From the NCBI GenBank assembly GCA_037576195.1, contig CM075103.1, positions 36,283,250 to 36,347,249 of the forward strand: a stretch of 64,000 nucleotides of DNA, written 5' to 3'. Position 1 is the stretch's first letter. The number at the start of each line of letters is the position of its first letter. This document shows positions 33,333-43,560 of this stretch, piece by piece. Position numbers and translations under genes: made by a program. This DNA comes from Phytoseiulus persimilis. Taxonomy: Eukaryota; Arthropoda; Arachnida; Mesostigmata; Phytoseiidae. The notes beneath the pieces were generated by a model. The model made no database searches. It was not told where the DNA came from and saw only the letters and a program-made list of their open reading frames with translations.

Positions 33333-36300
33333 ATGGAACTTCCCCGGCTCGCGGTGGTTTTGGGCCTCGCGCTCGGAGCCCATGCTCAGTGTGAGGTGCC
33401 CTGGTCTTCGATAGGACCGCTTCCACCGGTTTTACCGGGAAACTTTCACATGGTGTACGAGAAAAACGACCTGTTGAAGGGAACGACCAGCTTCTATAAT
33501 GTGTGGTGAGTTTCGCGCGGCCGAATCATTGAACGAAACGTAAGACATGCTCAGTTTTCCCGAATTTCTTATTGTTGTTCGGAAGGTACGATTGGACGAA
33601 TCAAAAAGCCAGAGTGGATGAAGTCGCTGGTGGTAAGGGGAGGGTCCTTCTGTTCGATTTCGATTCAGGCGCGGGCTTCGCCTACGACGTGGCACGCCCA
33701 GGTACGTGGAGCATCCTACAAGAGATCACGGATTCAACTGGATCGATTTTTCGATGTAACCGGATTCCGTGGATATCGAATCGAATCATTCGTTATCTCA
33801 AGCATCCTCGCGCTGCAGGAACCGAGGAAACCACGGACGCGCGTAGCCTTGGTTGTCGATACTTCCCGATAGACGAAGAAAGTCCTTACCTTTATTTCTA
33901 CAATCAACAAGAGAAGCCGTTACGCATGGTTGATGTATACCACGCTCTGCTGTTTGGAGGTCCCTTCCGTTACGCGTACGCTGGCAACGCTTCAGACGAA
34001 TCCAGTCGATTCATTGACACATACAAGTTCGAAAGTTGCGTAGTAGACAATCAGATCGGTAAAACAGTGAAAATCGTCTACTATTGGTCTCTTGAAGGTG
34101 AGGAATTTCGATTGCAATTTCGGAATCGCTGCTCGCGAAGAATTTCCCGCTTCCGGGAATGATAGAGCTTGACCCGAAAGTTCTGGACTCGACGGATTCG
34201 TGAGCGACGAAATCCGAGTCACAGGATTCAAGTGACGGCGTACGTTCCTCCTCTGAATTCCAGATTCCTCGGAGAAACCGATAAAGTGCGAGAGGGAGGG
34301 CGAAGACCTCAAGGAAGTTCTCTCTATCATCCGTTTCCAGCGGGACCCTGATTTCCCTCAGGACACGTTTGTGGTATGATTGTCCATGTCATCACCAACG
34401 CACAACTTTCGCGAATGAAGTCCATTTCGAACATCAAGACCTAATGCCGATCTTCTCGAATCAGAGCTCTCCGATTGAATCAGGCCTTTCACCCCGCAGG
34501 TCCCACGTCACTTGGACTGCATCGACAACCCGGCTGTTGTGGAGGCGAAAGAACTTCCGGTTTTGAGCGATGATTTCGCCTGGCGCGAAGAAACAATGAT
34601 CTACTCGACAGATGATGAGGGCGAAATCCATGGTAACGTCATCGAGAGCTACAAAGAGGTCGGTATGATTGAAACTTTTCACCACAGAGGTAGAGCCGGA
34701 AGGAGTTCGTACATACAGCGGCGGAAGCACTAAAAACCGAACGACTCCAGATTTGGGTGGCGGATCAGTACAAACTCGCTCGTCTAGATTGGACTCCAAC
34801 GACTGCCGAAGTCGAAAACACTTTCCTCGGTAGCTGGGCAGGGGAGCCGTTGTCCATCGTCGCTGACGTGAGCTATGGGGCGATCTTCATCACCGACAAA
34901 AATAACGGTCGATGCGTCGTGCAACCTCTGACGGAAGAGTTCCTCCTATCGAAGAAGGAGGGTGACAAACTCACACTGCGAACCGCTGCGGAGCTCCTCG
35001 GCATAGACGGCCCAAGAGTCATGAAAGGCGAGGTGAATGCTCCATACTATGTTCCCCTGACCGGAGACGGTTCATGGTTTAGTCGAAGGCGCTGGAAGGA
35101 CCTCTAACGTTGGCCTTGAAAACAGTACTTGGAGCGCGGGAACGGAGTCATCGTGTACAGCACAAACCTCACAATGAGCATGGATGGAGACTTCTCATAT
35201 CTTCACGAAACCACACTTCGGTTCGATTTACAACAAGCCGTGGATTCCTATGGTGCCCACCAGTTCGTGCCCGTCTCACAACTGACTCGACGCATTGCAT
35301 CGGATCCGGAGAACACAATGGTGGGTAGTGTTCACTTGGCATGGGAGTTGGAACTTCCAGAGAGCTCGTTCCTCATCATGGCACGCGCGCGAGGTCATGT
35401 TGGAATCGCGTTTGTTGAGACAATTCGCGTTTGCGAGGTTGGCTGCGGGCGCAACTCGGAATGCTTGATGACGGATCACGCGATACAGGGATGATAAGAG
35501 AAACTCGTTGCAGCCAGCGAAAATTAGATTCGAGCAAACCAATTACTTCCGCTACCGCAGTGAGCATCGTCCTTTGCACGTGTTTGCGGCGCCGGGTTGC
35601 ATCGCTCATCACAAACGGAGACATTTTGAGCTGCGGTTCGCGAGTGAGTTCATCTGGAAGGATGGGGAGGAAACGAGAGTCCAACATATGACGACAAATG
35701 GAGGGATGGTTGTGTTCGGAAGAATCACGGTGTCTCGATCTTCCATCTCTCCAGGCAGCTCCTGGGATATGATCGGAAAACGCAAAAACGCTTTCTTGGA
35801 CGAGCTACGGCATCAAATCTATCTCAGAGGAGACTTCGGAACCGTAATGAGAGTTCAAGATGTCGACGTGAGTTCAGGAGCCTACCGGTTCGGATAGATG
35901 ACGAGCGCCAAACCCTTCTTCAGATAGACAATTCATGACTCTCCTCCTCTCAGGTCCATAACTTGGGTTGTTTCTCACAGGTCATCGAGAACTCTGGCGA
36001 GCAGCTGGAGGCTGGTGGAGACGTCATCGCTAGGATGACTCTGTTGGAACCTCTGGAAGAAATCCATTCCGGAAACGCCGTCACCGTTGATGAAGCTGCA
36101 CGTCGAATCGCCGAAGTGGTCGATGAAGGGAACATGGCGATTCCCTTCGCATTCAAGGTGGCTGAAACTCAACACTGAGAGCTCGGTCTCTCTCGTCGTA
36201 ACGGCGCACCACGGATCTCTGATCTTTCCTCTCTCTTGTCTTTTTTTCCTGCAGGACATAGAGAGTTTGATGGCTCTCGAAAATTCCTTCAAGGAGATAA

Positions 36301-36668
36301 AGTATGGTGGAGACGTTGCTTTCCTGAAACGCTCCGATCGAGAAGTTGTCGAGAAGGCAGTGGCGGAAATCGGTCCCGGATACAGCCTGGGTCAGTAATT
36401 GGGAGACGCTTAAGGTTAGACGTCGGCGGGAGACCTGCCTCATATTTCTCTACTTCCAGGCGCCTTCATTGGACTCTGCTTCTTCGCCTTCGCTCTGGGT
36501 ATTGCTGTTGGTGTACTTGTCGTATACTTGAAGGTCAAATCCTCAGAGCCGAGTACAGCTGATGAACTTCCGCTGGGGGACATAGAGCGCAATCAGACGG
36601 GGAATGACCTAAACAGGCCTGGAACTTCTGGCTGGAGGCAGCACCACGCTGATTCCATGGATGATTGA
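33333..36668 (+). CDS. LolA-like domain single-pass membrane protein (11 exons, 768 aa)
   Basis: The exon model is 33333-33505, 33586-33701, 33819-34097, 34264-34373, 34500-34658, 34751-35032, 35126-35437, 35514-35867, 35981-36157, 36255-36390 and 36460-36668. All introns are GT-AG, phases agree throughout, and the sum is exactly 769 codons. The protein starts with a signal peptide (MELPRLAVVLGLALGAHAQ). It continues with a long extracellular part rich in beta-type sequence and scattered Cys, with two broadly similar halves (FYNVWYDWTNQKARVD early; RLDWTPTTAEVENTF later). It ends with one transmembrane helix (GLCFFAFALGIAVGVLVVYL) and a short acidic cytosolic tail. The layout and the Trp/Asp-rich segment resemble metazoan LolA-like domain membrane proteins, whose role is poorly known; bacterial LolA carries lipoproteins. 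Family assignment is a judgement from overall character, not a diagnostic motif. The weakest joins are the exon 7 donor (GTTGGC) and the exon 9 donor (GTGGCT). Confidence 0.75.
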
Positions 36669-38564
36669 ATTTGCGGAGCCAGGGAAGTTCCATGAAGCTT
36701 AGGGGCTTACGAAGAGATTTCATCCGAGCCCATTCGAGTCCGAGAGAGAGAATAAGACCCAAGCGGACCTGGGCCGCCTAGCTGCGGAATATGACGGATG
36801 TTGGCTGAGGTTGCGGTTTTTTCATGAGGAATAAAATAGGCTTAGGTGACTGCCGAACAATGGAAACAATTCCACGCACCTTCCGGAAATTCTTAGATTC
36901 TTCCAGCTGGCCGCCTCAGTTCTTAGATCGAGGATGGTTTCCATGGCCCTTAGTCTCTTACGGCGAAGGCCAACTCAGACCTTTCGCGCTTCTAGGAGCA
37001 GGACCATGAGGAGAATGATGAACAAAGTGAAGCAATCAACTCATTGTGCAACTAGACTGCTTTTCTTCGACAAGGAGCACGGGAACGGAAAACGTTGTGC
37101 TGTGATCTGGGGGTGAGGACCGTATGCCTAAGAGGAACTTTGCGGATCGGTGAGTCCTCCGGATGTCTGACCGCACTGGCCTAGTGAAGGAGGAGGGCGG
37201 AGGAGGCGGTCCGCCCCGGGGATCAAGGTCTTGGTCTGGGGCAGCGCATCCTTCTGGAGTCCGGCGACGGCATTCGCTAAATCCTACCCCGCGTCCCGAA
37301 ACTTCCATTGGCCCCAAAGGTGGCCGAATCTTCCTCAAGCCGACTTGATATCGGATTCTTGGCCATGAGGGACATCAGATTGGGGTTCCTTCCCGGGCAT
37401 CACCGAGAGTCGTTACGCTCCTACGATCATTGAGTCGTACGCTCTTTCCTAACTCTGATATCGGCCAGTCGAGTGTCCACATGGCTTCTCAGGCTAGCCG
37501 AGTGCAGGCGGCAGCGGGGTTCCTCGCTTGAAAAGCAGGACGCTCAGAGGAGCCAGGTATTTTTCGACTGCTGGTGGTCGTCGGAATTTTTTGTGGTAGA
37601 CTGCGCGCTGGCGAGCTCCCCAGTACATGGCTGATCAAGCGATTGTGATTTCTGCCAAGAGTTTCCAGGTGCCTCGACGTCAGAATACCAGCGGTCGGAG
37701 CTTCTCAAATCCGCGGGCTCACGACCGACATGTCATCCGTGATCGCAGTGGAATAGGGGTTCCGGAAGCTAGAACAAGCTAGTTCTCGATCTCGACGCTA
37801 CTGTCTGACCGGGTTCTGCGGCCAACTGCGGCTCTCCTCGGCAACGGACGATACCAAGCGAGTGGGTCGTATGTGTGTCCCAAGAATGTTCTGACAACAC
37901 GTTCCCAGAGCGGATTCATGGTCTTGGAAGCACTCAAGTTCAACAAAGAACCCACGAAGTAAGGAATGAGCTCGAAATTATTGCCTCGCTGTTTTCACTC
38001 CTTGCTTCACTTTTTCTGTGGCGTTCAATAGCAGACGATGAAGAGGTAAACCTTCCGTCCAGCTCAGAGCCCCGCTGAATTCCTGTCAACGCCTCGAGTC
38101 GATCCTCGGTCTATTTCCCAACGTTGCAGTCCCTACAAGGAAATCGTTCAAGGATGTTCATCGTTGATTTCCGCACATGGAATCCCGAAGAATTTCTTCT
38201 GTCCAGCTCCATTGTGATCACAAGAACAGCGAGTGAAACTACGAAGCTATACCGAGAAGTTCGCTGCAATGGATGATTATGTATCAAATTGACACGTTGT
38301 TCTATGTCTCTGGGCTCGTCCCAGGGTCGTACATTCGGTGTTGATAATTAGAGCAAAGCGGCTTTAAATTTCTCTGGTGGGTCAGCCCCGGGTTTTCTGA
38401 TGGATAGAATAAGTACAGGAATGCTGGTTCCAATCATCACTTCCCATGAAGGCGCTTTGGACGCTCCTTCTGTAGAACATTATTACGGATGGATTGATCA
38501 TGAAGTGCGTCATGATTCCTCCCTCTCGAACCACAATGATGAAACATGGAATCCGATCTCAAGA
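36669..38564. other. Intergenic stretch, 1.9 kb
   Basis: After the polyadenylation signal of the preceding gene, no supportable gene is seen. A GC-rich segment with short inverted repeats (GGCGGTCCGCC) lies near 37195-37220. Open frames are all under 80 codons on the plus strand and about 100 on the minus strand, and lack recognisable features. Confidence 0.35.
36830..36835 (+). terminator. Polyadenylation signal AATAAA
   Basis: A canonical AATAAA hexamer 162 bases after the stop codon of the 768-residue membrane protein gene, on the coding strand. The position suits a short 3' UTR. Confidence 0.5.
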
Positions 38565-38992
38565 TTTATTCATGCCCGAATTCCTCTCGTACTAGCAGGT
38601 TGAACCCACCACACTGACAGGGAATTTTCTTTCTGTCGGGAGCTGTCTGGCACTCTCAATGACCGCCACGGGTGGGATTCTGTGAGCCACTGTAGGGCCC
38701 TGATAGCTACGTATGCAACCCAGAACTCGGAGCCTCCTCCTCATCCACTCGACGGCTGGTGTCTTGATCTTGATGTTCGGTACGCGGTCCGAGGCGACGC
38801 GTGATCTTGCGCGTAATACTAGTAGCTCGAAGCCACCACATTCCTGCTATTCTCCTTGGCAGGGTGACACGGCGGCGTCTCTTTTCCGGCAGCTATCGTC
38901 TTCGGCCAAGCCTCTGTAGGGCCTGCATCGCCTGATTTGGAGCCTCCTCCTCAAAGCTGCGCTGTTGTTTGGAATTCTGACCGGGTGATCAG
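38565..38992 (+). repeat. Dispersed repeat, copy 1 (split by the hAT element)
   Basis: This aligns with the minus strand of 58545-59075 at roughly 75-80% identity by eye, including shared blocks such as AGGGTGACACGGC, GAAGCCACCACATTCCTGC and GGAGCCTCCTCCTC. The alignment continues beyond the hAT insertion at 43477-43560 (TTTATACCCGA block), so the hAT landed inside this repeat. Ends are not sharply defined and the family is unknown. Both copies have some protein-like conservation (ATQNSEPPPHPL), but copy 1 is broken in that frame. Confidence 0.65.
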
Positions 38993-39016
38993 CTCAGAAG
39001 TAGGCCTTCCAGCGGA

Positions 39017-39122
39017 TCTGGATCCGCGGATCCGGATCCGCAGGATCCGCAAGATATTCGCGGATCCAGATCCGCAGGATCCACGAGAGATTCGCGGATC
39101 CGGATCCGCAAGATCCGCTTCT
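39017..39122. repeat. Left subterminal GGATCC repeat array of the hAT element
   Basis: About ten overlapping copies of GGATCC/GATCCGC in both orientations within 106 bases, directly inside the left terminal repeat. Short clustered subterminal repeats are the usual transposase binding sites in hAT elements (as in Ac). A matching array lies at the other end, which supports this role. Confidence 0.7.
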
Positions 39123-39559
39123 CGGGAGAGCGTATCATCTGATGAGCATACTCAGGAGGACTGAGATCTGGAATAAAGCGCTGAGAATTGAACAGAAACG
39201 AGCTGACAGACGTGAAACTTGCTCTCAGCATTCAGCTCGGCACAGCGAATGTGTAGAGAAAATTTTCCGCGGAAATTTGATCCAATGATATTTGAGCTGA
39301 ACCGTCAGAAGTTATGATACGATCGACTCTGTTCGGCATATTTGGTTTGCTCGCCGAACAAGTGACATCTTGTGTGATGGCTCCCGTTAAACGAAGTTCG
39401 TACACGGTTCCGAAATGAGGACGCGACCAGCAAGCATTCCTGGAGATCTTACATATCACCTGCAGCCTCTTGATGTTTCCGTCAACGAGCCGCCCAAGTA
39501 CCTCATGAGAGAGCACTGTACGCGGTGGACTCAATCTTCCAGGCGGAAGGTCTACGCAC

Positions 39560-40314
39560 CCGGTGAGATCAAGAAACCGAGCACAGTTGAAGTAGCTATT
39601 AAGTGCGTTGCACCCGCATGTGAAGGCATCTATTGAGGAATCGCGATGGACTCCTTCAATGAAACGGGGAATTCTGATGCACTGGCACAGCAAGGATGAT
39701 CTCAGAGCCGAAAGCAACGACTTGGAGTCAGAGAGAGCTGGAAGCTGCTCCAGGTTAGCATTGGCAGTTTGAGACTGGTTCCCAATGGAGAACAAGAGAA
39801 TCAGGACGTCGAGAAATCTGAAACATCGCGGGATGTTGGACAGAGTGAAGACTACAACGGACGGCAACTGCTCGTCAAAATCGACTCCAAAGCTAGATGG
39901 GTTCAGACTTCGATGATGATCGAGCGTGTCCTAGAAATCTTCCCAGCGATGAGCTTTGTGCTTCGTCGCCAAGGAGATACCATAAACAGGGATGACTCCC
40001 GTGCTTGGAGGAGCATCGCAACCGTGCCCTCCCCTTTCAAACGAGCCATTCTAAACATCTGCGATGACAAGACTACGCTCAGCAATGCCGACAGGATCTT
40101 CACATGTCTCCTTGATGATATCCAGGATTCGAGAATCGAGCTAGCTCTCCTTCTCCGAGAGAATTCGATAAAAGAAATCTCTAAGAGGAGCCTACAAATG
40201 ACTTCAACTTTGAAAGGATGTGTGAACCGAAACAAATTCCGGATGAAAAGCTCCTCGATTTTATCGCGCAAATCACAGATGCACATGAGCCCGGTTCCGT
40301 TCCGCAAATTCCGG
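39560..40314 (+). pseudogene. Degenerate second hAT transposase, C-terminal half
   Basis: Plus-strand frames align with the middle and C-terminal part of the intact transposase downstream. MMIERVLEIFPAM matches LMIERALRILPAL, PFKRAILNICDDKTTLSNAD matches PFKRAILLLSSQEATLVHAD, and EPKQIPDEKLLDFIAQI matches QPPSEEELLQVLAEI. At least two frames are needed, and the N-terminal part with the BED finger and first Asp is not found. It ends at GTGAGT near 40315, the equivalent of the third intron donor of the intact gene. Either an internal duplication or a relic of an older related element trapped inside this one. Confidence 0.75.
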
Positions 40315-40573
40315 TGAGTTGAGTGAGCCGTTGAAAGTCGCTGTTCGCTTCCTGAACTCACCGTGGACCAAATTTTCCCATGATTGACTTCTAAATTCTG
40401 CGCGCCGGAAACTTGCTTTCGAAGGCGCCTGTTTATCCCTCGTTGAACGAATCACTACACTCTTTATTATTGTCCTCTCTCTCAACGGCCACACAACACA
40501 TACGTGCCGCAAGTAGTGTCGTCTCCCCGTCGCTCACGTGGCACGGAAGATCTTGGAATTATCGACATATAGC

Positions 40574-43073
40574 ATGGATAACTTCAGGGAGCCAAAAAAA
40601 AACACAAGCTGGGTCTGGCAATACTTCCGGAAGGGCGCTGGGACCGCCAAATGCATCAAGTGCCTTCAGGTAGGCATGCACAGGGTAGTCAAATTGGGTA
40701 GGGAATTTTGGCTGTTTTTCCGAGCCCAGTAGGCTTTGGCCTCCAAGTGTAGCTCATTTATTTGACTACAACATGGCGCCAACCGGAAACTTCGGCTCGC
40801 TGTCAACGGGATCGACGGAGGCTCGGACGAGGCTCCTCTATCCGGAGCCTCTATCCGGGGCAATAAGCGGAATGTAGAATCATGTGCATTATCGCGAAGG
40901 GCTTACGATCCGAACCTTGCTATTCTCCAAACGGAGGATCATTGAAGATTTTGGGGTTCTCGGATTTTTATTCCATCACTAACGTTCTCTTTTTCGTCAT
41001 TGACAAATCTTGTTGTAGGTACTGAAGAATGGGAGATCCACTAGTCCATTAATGAAGCACTTGAGGGTGGCTCATGCAATCTTCCCCCAGGACAACCCTC
41101 GTGCAGGTTCTTCAAGGCAGGAGTTCCATCAGATGTTCGATGAGCCATCTTCACAAGAAATGGAACAGGAGCAGCCTATGGAGCCGACAAAGAAAAAAAA
41201 GCAGCTTCCGATAGACATTTTCTTCAATCCCGAGCATAGCATGAGGAGTGACGTACTGAGGTTAATTTGCGAGACCAATATCAGTATGAGACAGATCGTC
41301 TCTTCCGAGACATTGAGAAGGCTGTTCAATCGAGCTTACCCCTGTGATTCACCTCTGCCTAAATCGGGGTCCACGTTAACGAGCTATCTCCGCGAAGATG
41401 CAGAAGTACTCCGGAACCAGCTACGCATCAAATTACAGGAGATTTGTTCGACAGGTCCGAGGCTCTCCATAAAAACTTCCATGATGCATATGCCTCGATT
41501 TCCGAAAAAAATATTTCACATTTACTAAATGTCTGTTGCTTTCCAGGTCAGCAACTGTCAATCTCATTTGACGAAGCAACCGTTATTGGAACGGATCGCT
41601 ACCTGACCGTGAACATTCATCATGGATCTGCCATTCTCGGAAATTCAAACATTGCAGCCCTCGGACTTGTGAGGGTGAAGAGCCGAGCTACAGGAATATA
41701 TCTGAGCGACCTGATTCGCGAGAGACTCAGGACTGTAGGTCTCCTGACGAAAGACGTTTTTGCAGCCGCCACTGATAGCGCCAGCAATGTCCTCAGAGCG
41801 GTCGAGATCATGGGTATGAAGAAGCAAAAGTGCTTCGCCCATGGTCTCGATCTTGTTGTCAGGAAAGTCATGCAGGGGACAGGAGCCTTGGCCTTCGAAG
41901 TCGGAATCCTCGATGCTCCGGAGTCCGAAGAAGCAGTTGTTGACAATGAGTGGGAGGAAGATTCGGATACAGACACGGACGAACCACCACAGCGCCAGAT
42001 TGGTGAAGATCAAGGCACAGTCTGCCTTGGCGCTGTTGTAGATCGCCTCCGACGTGTAGTCCGAGACTTCAAGCGGAAGCCGAACCTCATGGACGAAATC
42101 CGAAGACTGACCGCAACAGATGAGTTCAACAAGAAAGAGCTCCGGCCCATTCTCGATTGCAGGACACGATGGTATTCGACAGTTCTGATGATTGAGAGGG
42201 CGCTCCGCATTCTACCCGCTCTGAACAATGTGTTCTCCCGGCATGGCACGCCGATCAGTGGCCAAGACAAGCTGACCCTGGCGAGTATAGCCGAGGCTTT
42301 GAATCCCTTCAAGCGAGCTATACTCCTTCTCAGCAGCCAGGAAGCGACGCTGGTACACGCAGACAGAGTTTTTACCCTTCTGATGGGAGCACTCCGCAAT
42401 GCTCAATCAGCTCTGGCTGAGACTCTACTCAACAGTCTCAAACAGGAACTTAAGAAACGCAGAACAGTGCTGTCGACTGCTCTCGCGATACTGGACAGCC
42501 CAGGATACGGTTTCGAGCTGGAATCCGCGATAGGGCAACAACCACCATCGGAAGAAGAGCTCCTCCAAGTTCTTGCGGAAATCGCGAGTTCCGCTCAGAT
42601 GCCCTGCTCCAGCCGCTCAAACGCAGCAATGAAACCTGCGGTGAGTTGCCCGAGCTGGGTTGTAGTTCACTCTATCACACAAGTCTTGTTGATCACGGAC
42701 ACTAAGGAGAGCATCATTTTCACTTCAGGCAACCCTTTCATGGGTTTCTGTGTTTGCAGCTCCGGCTGGCCCCAATCTTGACATTGAAGGTGAGGGTTGC
42801 GTTGAGGAGACTTTGAACAAGGAACTCGCCCTTTTCCGAGCTGGTGGCGGTAAGGGCCGCCTCCTGAAATTGTGTTATCAGATTTTGGAGTCCATACCGC
42901 CGACCTCCGTTCAGCCCGAACGGGACTTCAGCATCTTGCGAATGATCCAGGGCGAAAACCGCGTGAGCCTCAAACCAGAAAGTTTGAACGATATTTTCAT
43001 GCTCCGAAGAGCGTTTGAATCGGCAAGAAGGAAGCCATCAAAATCCACCGATGATCCGAGCAAGAATTTGTAG
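40574..43073 (+). CDS. hAT transposase, four exons, 656 aa
   Basis: The exon model is 40574-40669, 41019-41454, 41547-42640 and 42729-43073, with GT-AG introns and matching phases, total 657 codons. The N-terminus holds a BED zinc finger: W13, W15, C27-x2-C30 split by intron 1, then H46-x4-H51. The RNase-H-like core shows the first Asp in SISFDEATV (about D186), the second in AAATDSASN (about D254), the CxxH motif in KCFAHGLDLVV, and the hAT Trp in CRTRWYSTVLM. The last exon is the hATC dimerisation region (LLKLCYQILESIPPTSVQPE onward to SLKPESLNDIFML). The enzyme would cut and join the element's ends as a multimer in the nucleus. Start at 40574 is the first ATG in frame before the finger. 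Length is typical of hAT transposases, and no disruption is seen. Confidence 0.9.
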
Positions 43074-43373
43074 ATGAGAAATTCGTAATGACAGGATACA
43101 GCCCTCTCGAGAGTTCCCTAACTCGCTTTGTGATGTACATAGTTCATTGTATGCTTGCTCTTTTACAGTAAATTAAACAATGCGTTCATTTGGCGAGTTG
43201 TCACATGAATCCAAGAGCTCATATAGTATGTACTTGGCTTTTCTTCTCTCACTGCTCCCCCATATCAAGTTATGAAAAGAAGATGCACTGAACCACGCCT
43301 CGAGGACAGCGTGTTGCGAGTCTATTTGGTACCAATGAGCTGGAAACAGTTTGGGTCGACCGTGAAACTTTGC

Positions 43374-43450
43374 GGATCCGTTCTGCAGAGATCCGCGGAT
43401 CCTACTTCACAGGATCCGCGGATCCGGGATCCGCGGATCTCAAATTTTGC
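43374..43450. repeat. Right subterminal GGATCC repeat array of the hAT element
   Basis: Six or more GGATCC/GATCCGC units in 77 bases next to the right terminal repeat, the mirror counterpart of 39017-39122. Probable transposase binding sites by analogy with other hAT elements. Confidence 0.7.
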
Positions 43451-43476
43451 GGATCTTTGGAAGGCCTACTCAGAAG

Positions 43477-43560
43477 AGCCGATAGCCACATAATGAAACC
43501 CACCGCCTTTTATACCCGAGTTCGAGCGGATTGCTGAGTCTATTTTTTCCCAGTGATTGC
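43477..43560 (+). repeat. Dispersed repeat, copy 1, distal part
   Basis: Continuation of the repeat at 38565-38992 after the hAT insertion. TTTATACCCGAGTTCGAGCG aligns with TTTATACCCGATTTGAGCG on the minus strand near 58600, in the correct order and distance once the hAT and one target copy are removed. Confidence 0.6.

Larger units (their letters stand above)
39001..43468 (+). mobile_element. hAT DNA transposon, 4468 bp, apparently complete
   Basis: The element is bounded by a perfect 8-bp target duplication CTCAGAAG (38993-39000 and 43469-43476). The termini are 11-bp perfect inverted repeats TAGGCCTTCCA. Inside each end lies an array of GGATCCGC/GATCCGCGGATC units. It carries a four-exon transposase (40574-43073) with no internal stop, plus an older, damaged C-terminal half of a related transposase at about 39560-40314. 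Termini, 8-bp duplication and transposase together identify hAT. With intact ends and an open transposase it may be autonomous, or recently so. It is inserted in the dispersed repeat at 38565-38992/43477-43560. Confidence 0.93.

Noticed and set aside
39232-39867. A 211-codon open frame on the minus strand inside the hAT element
   Set aside because: It lies opposite the decayed transposase, has no recognisable domain, and its composition is that expected from antisense reading.
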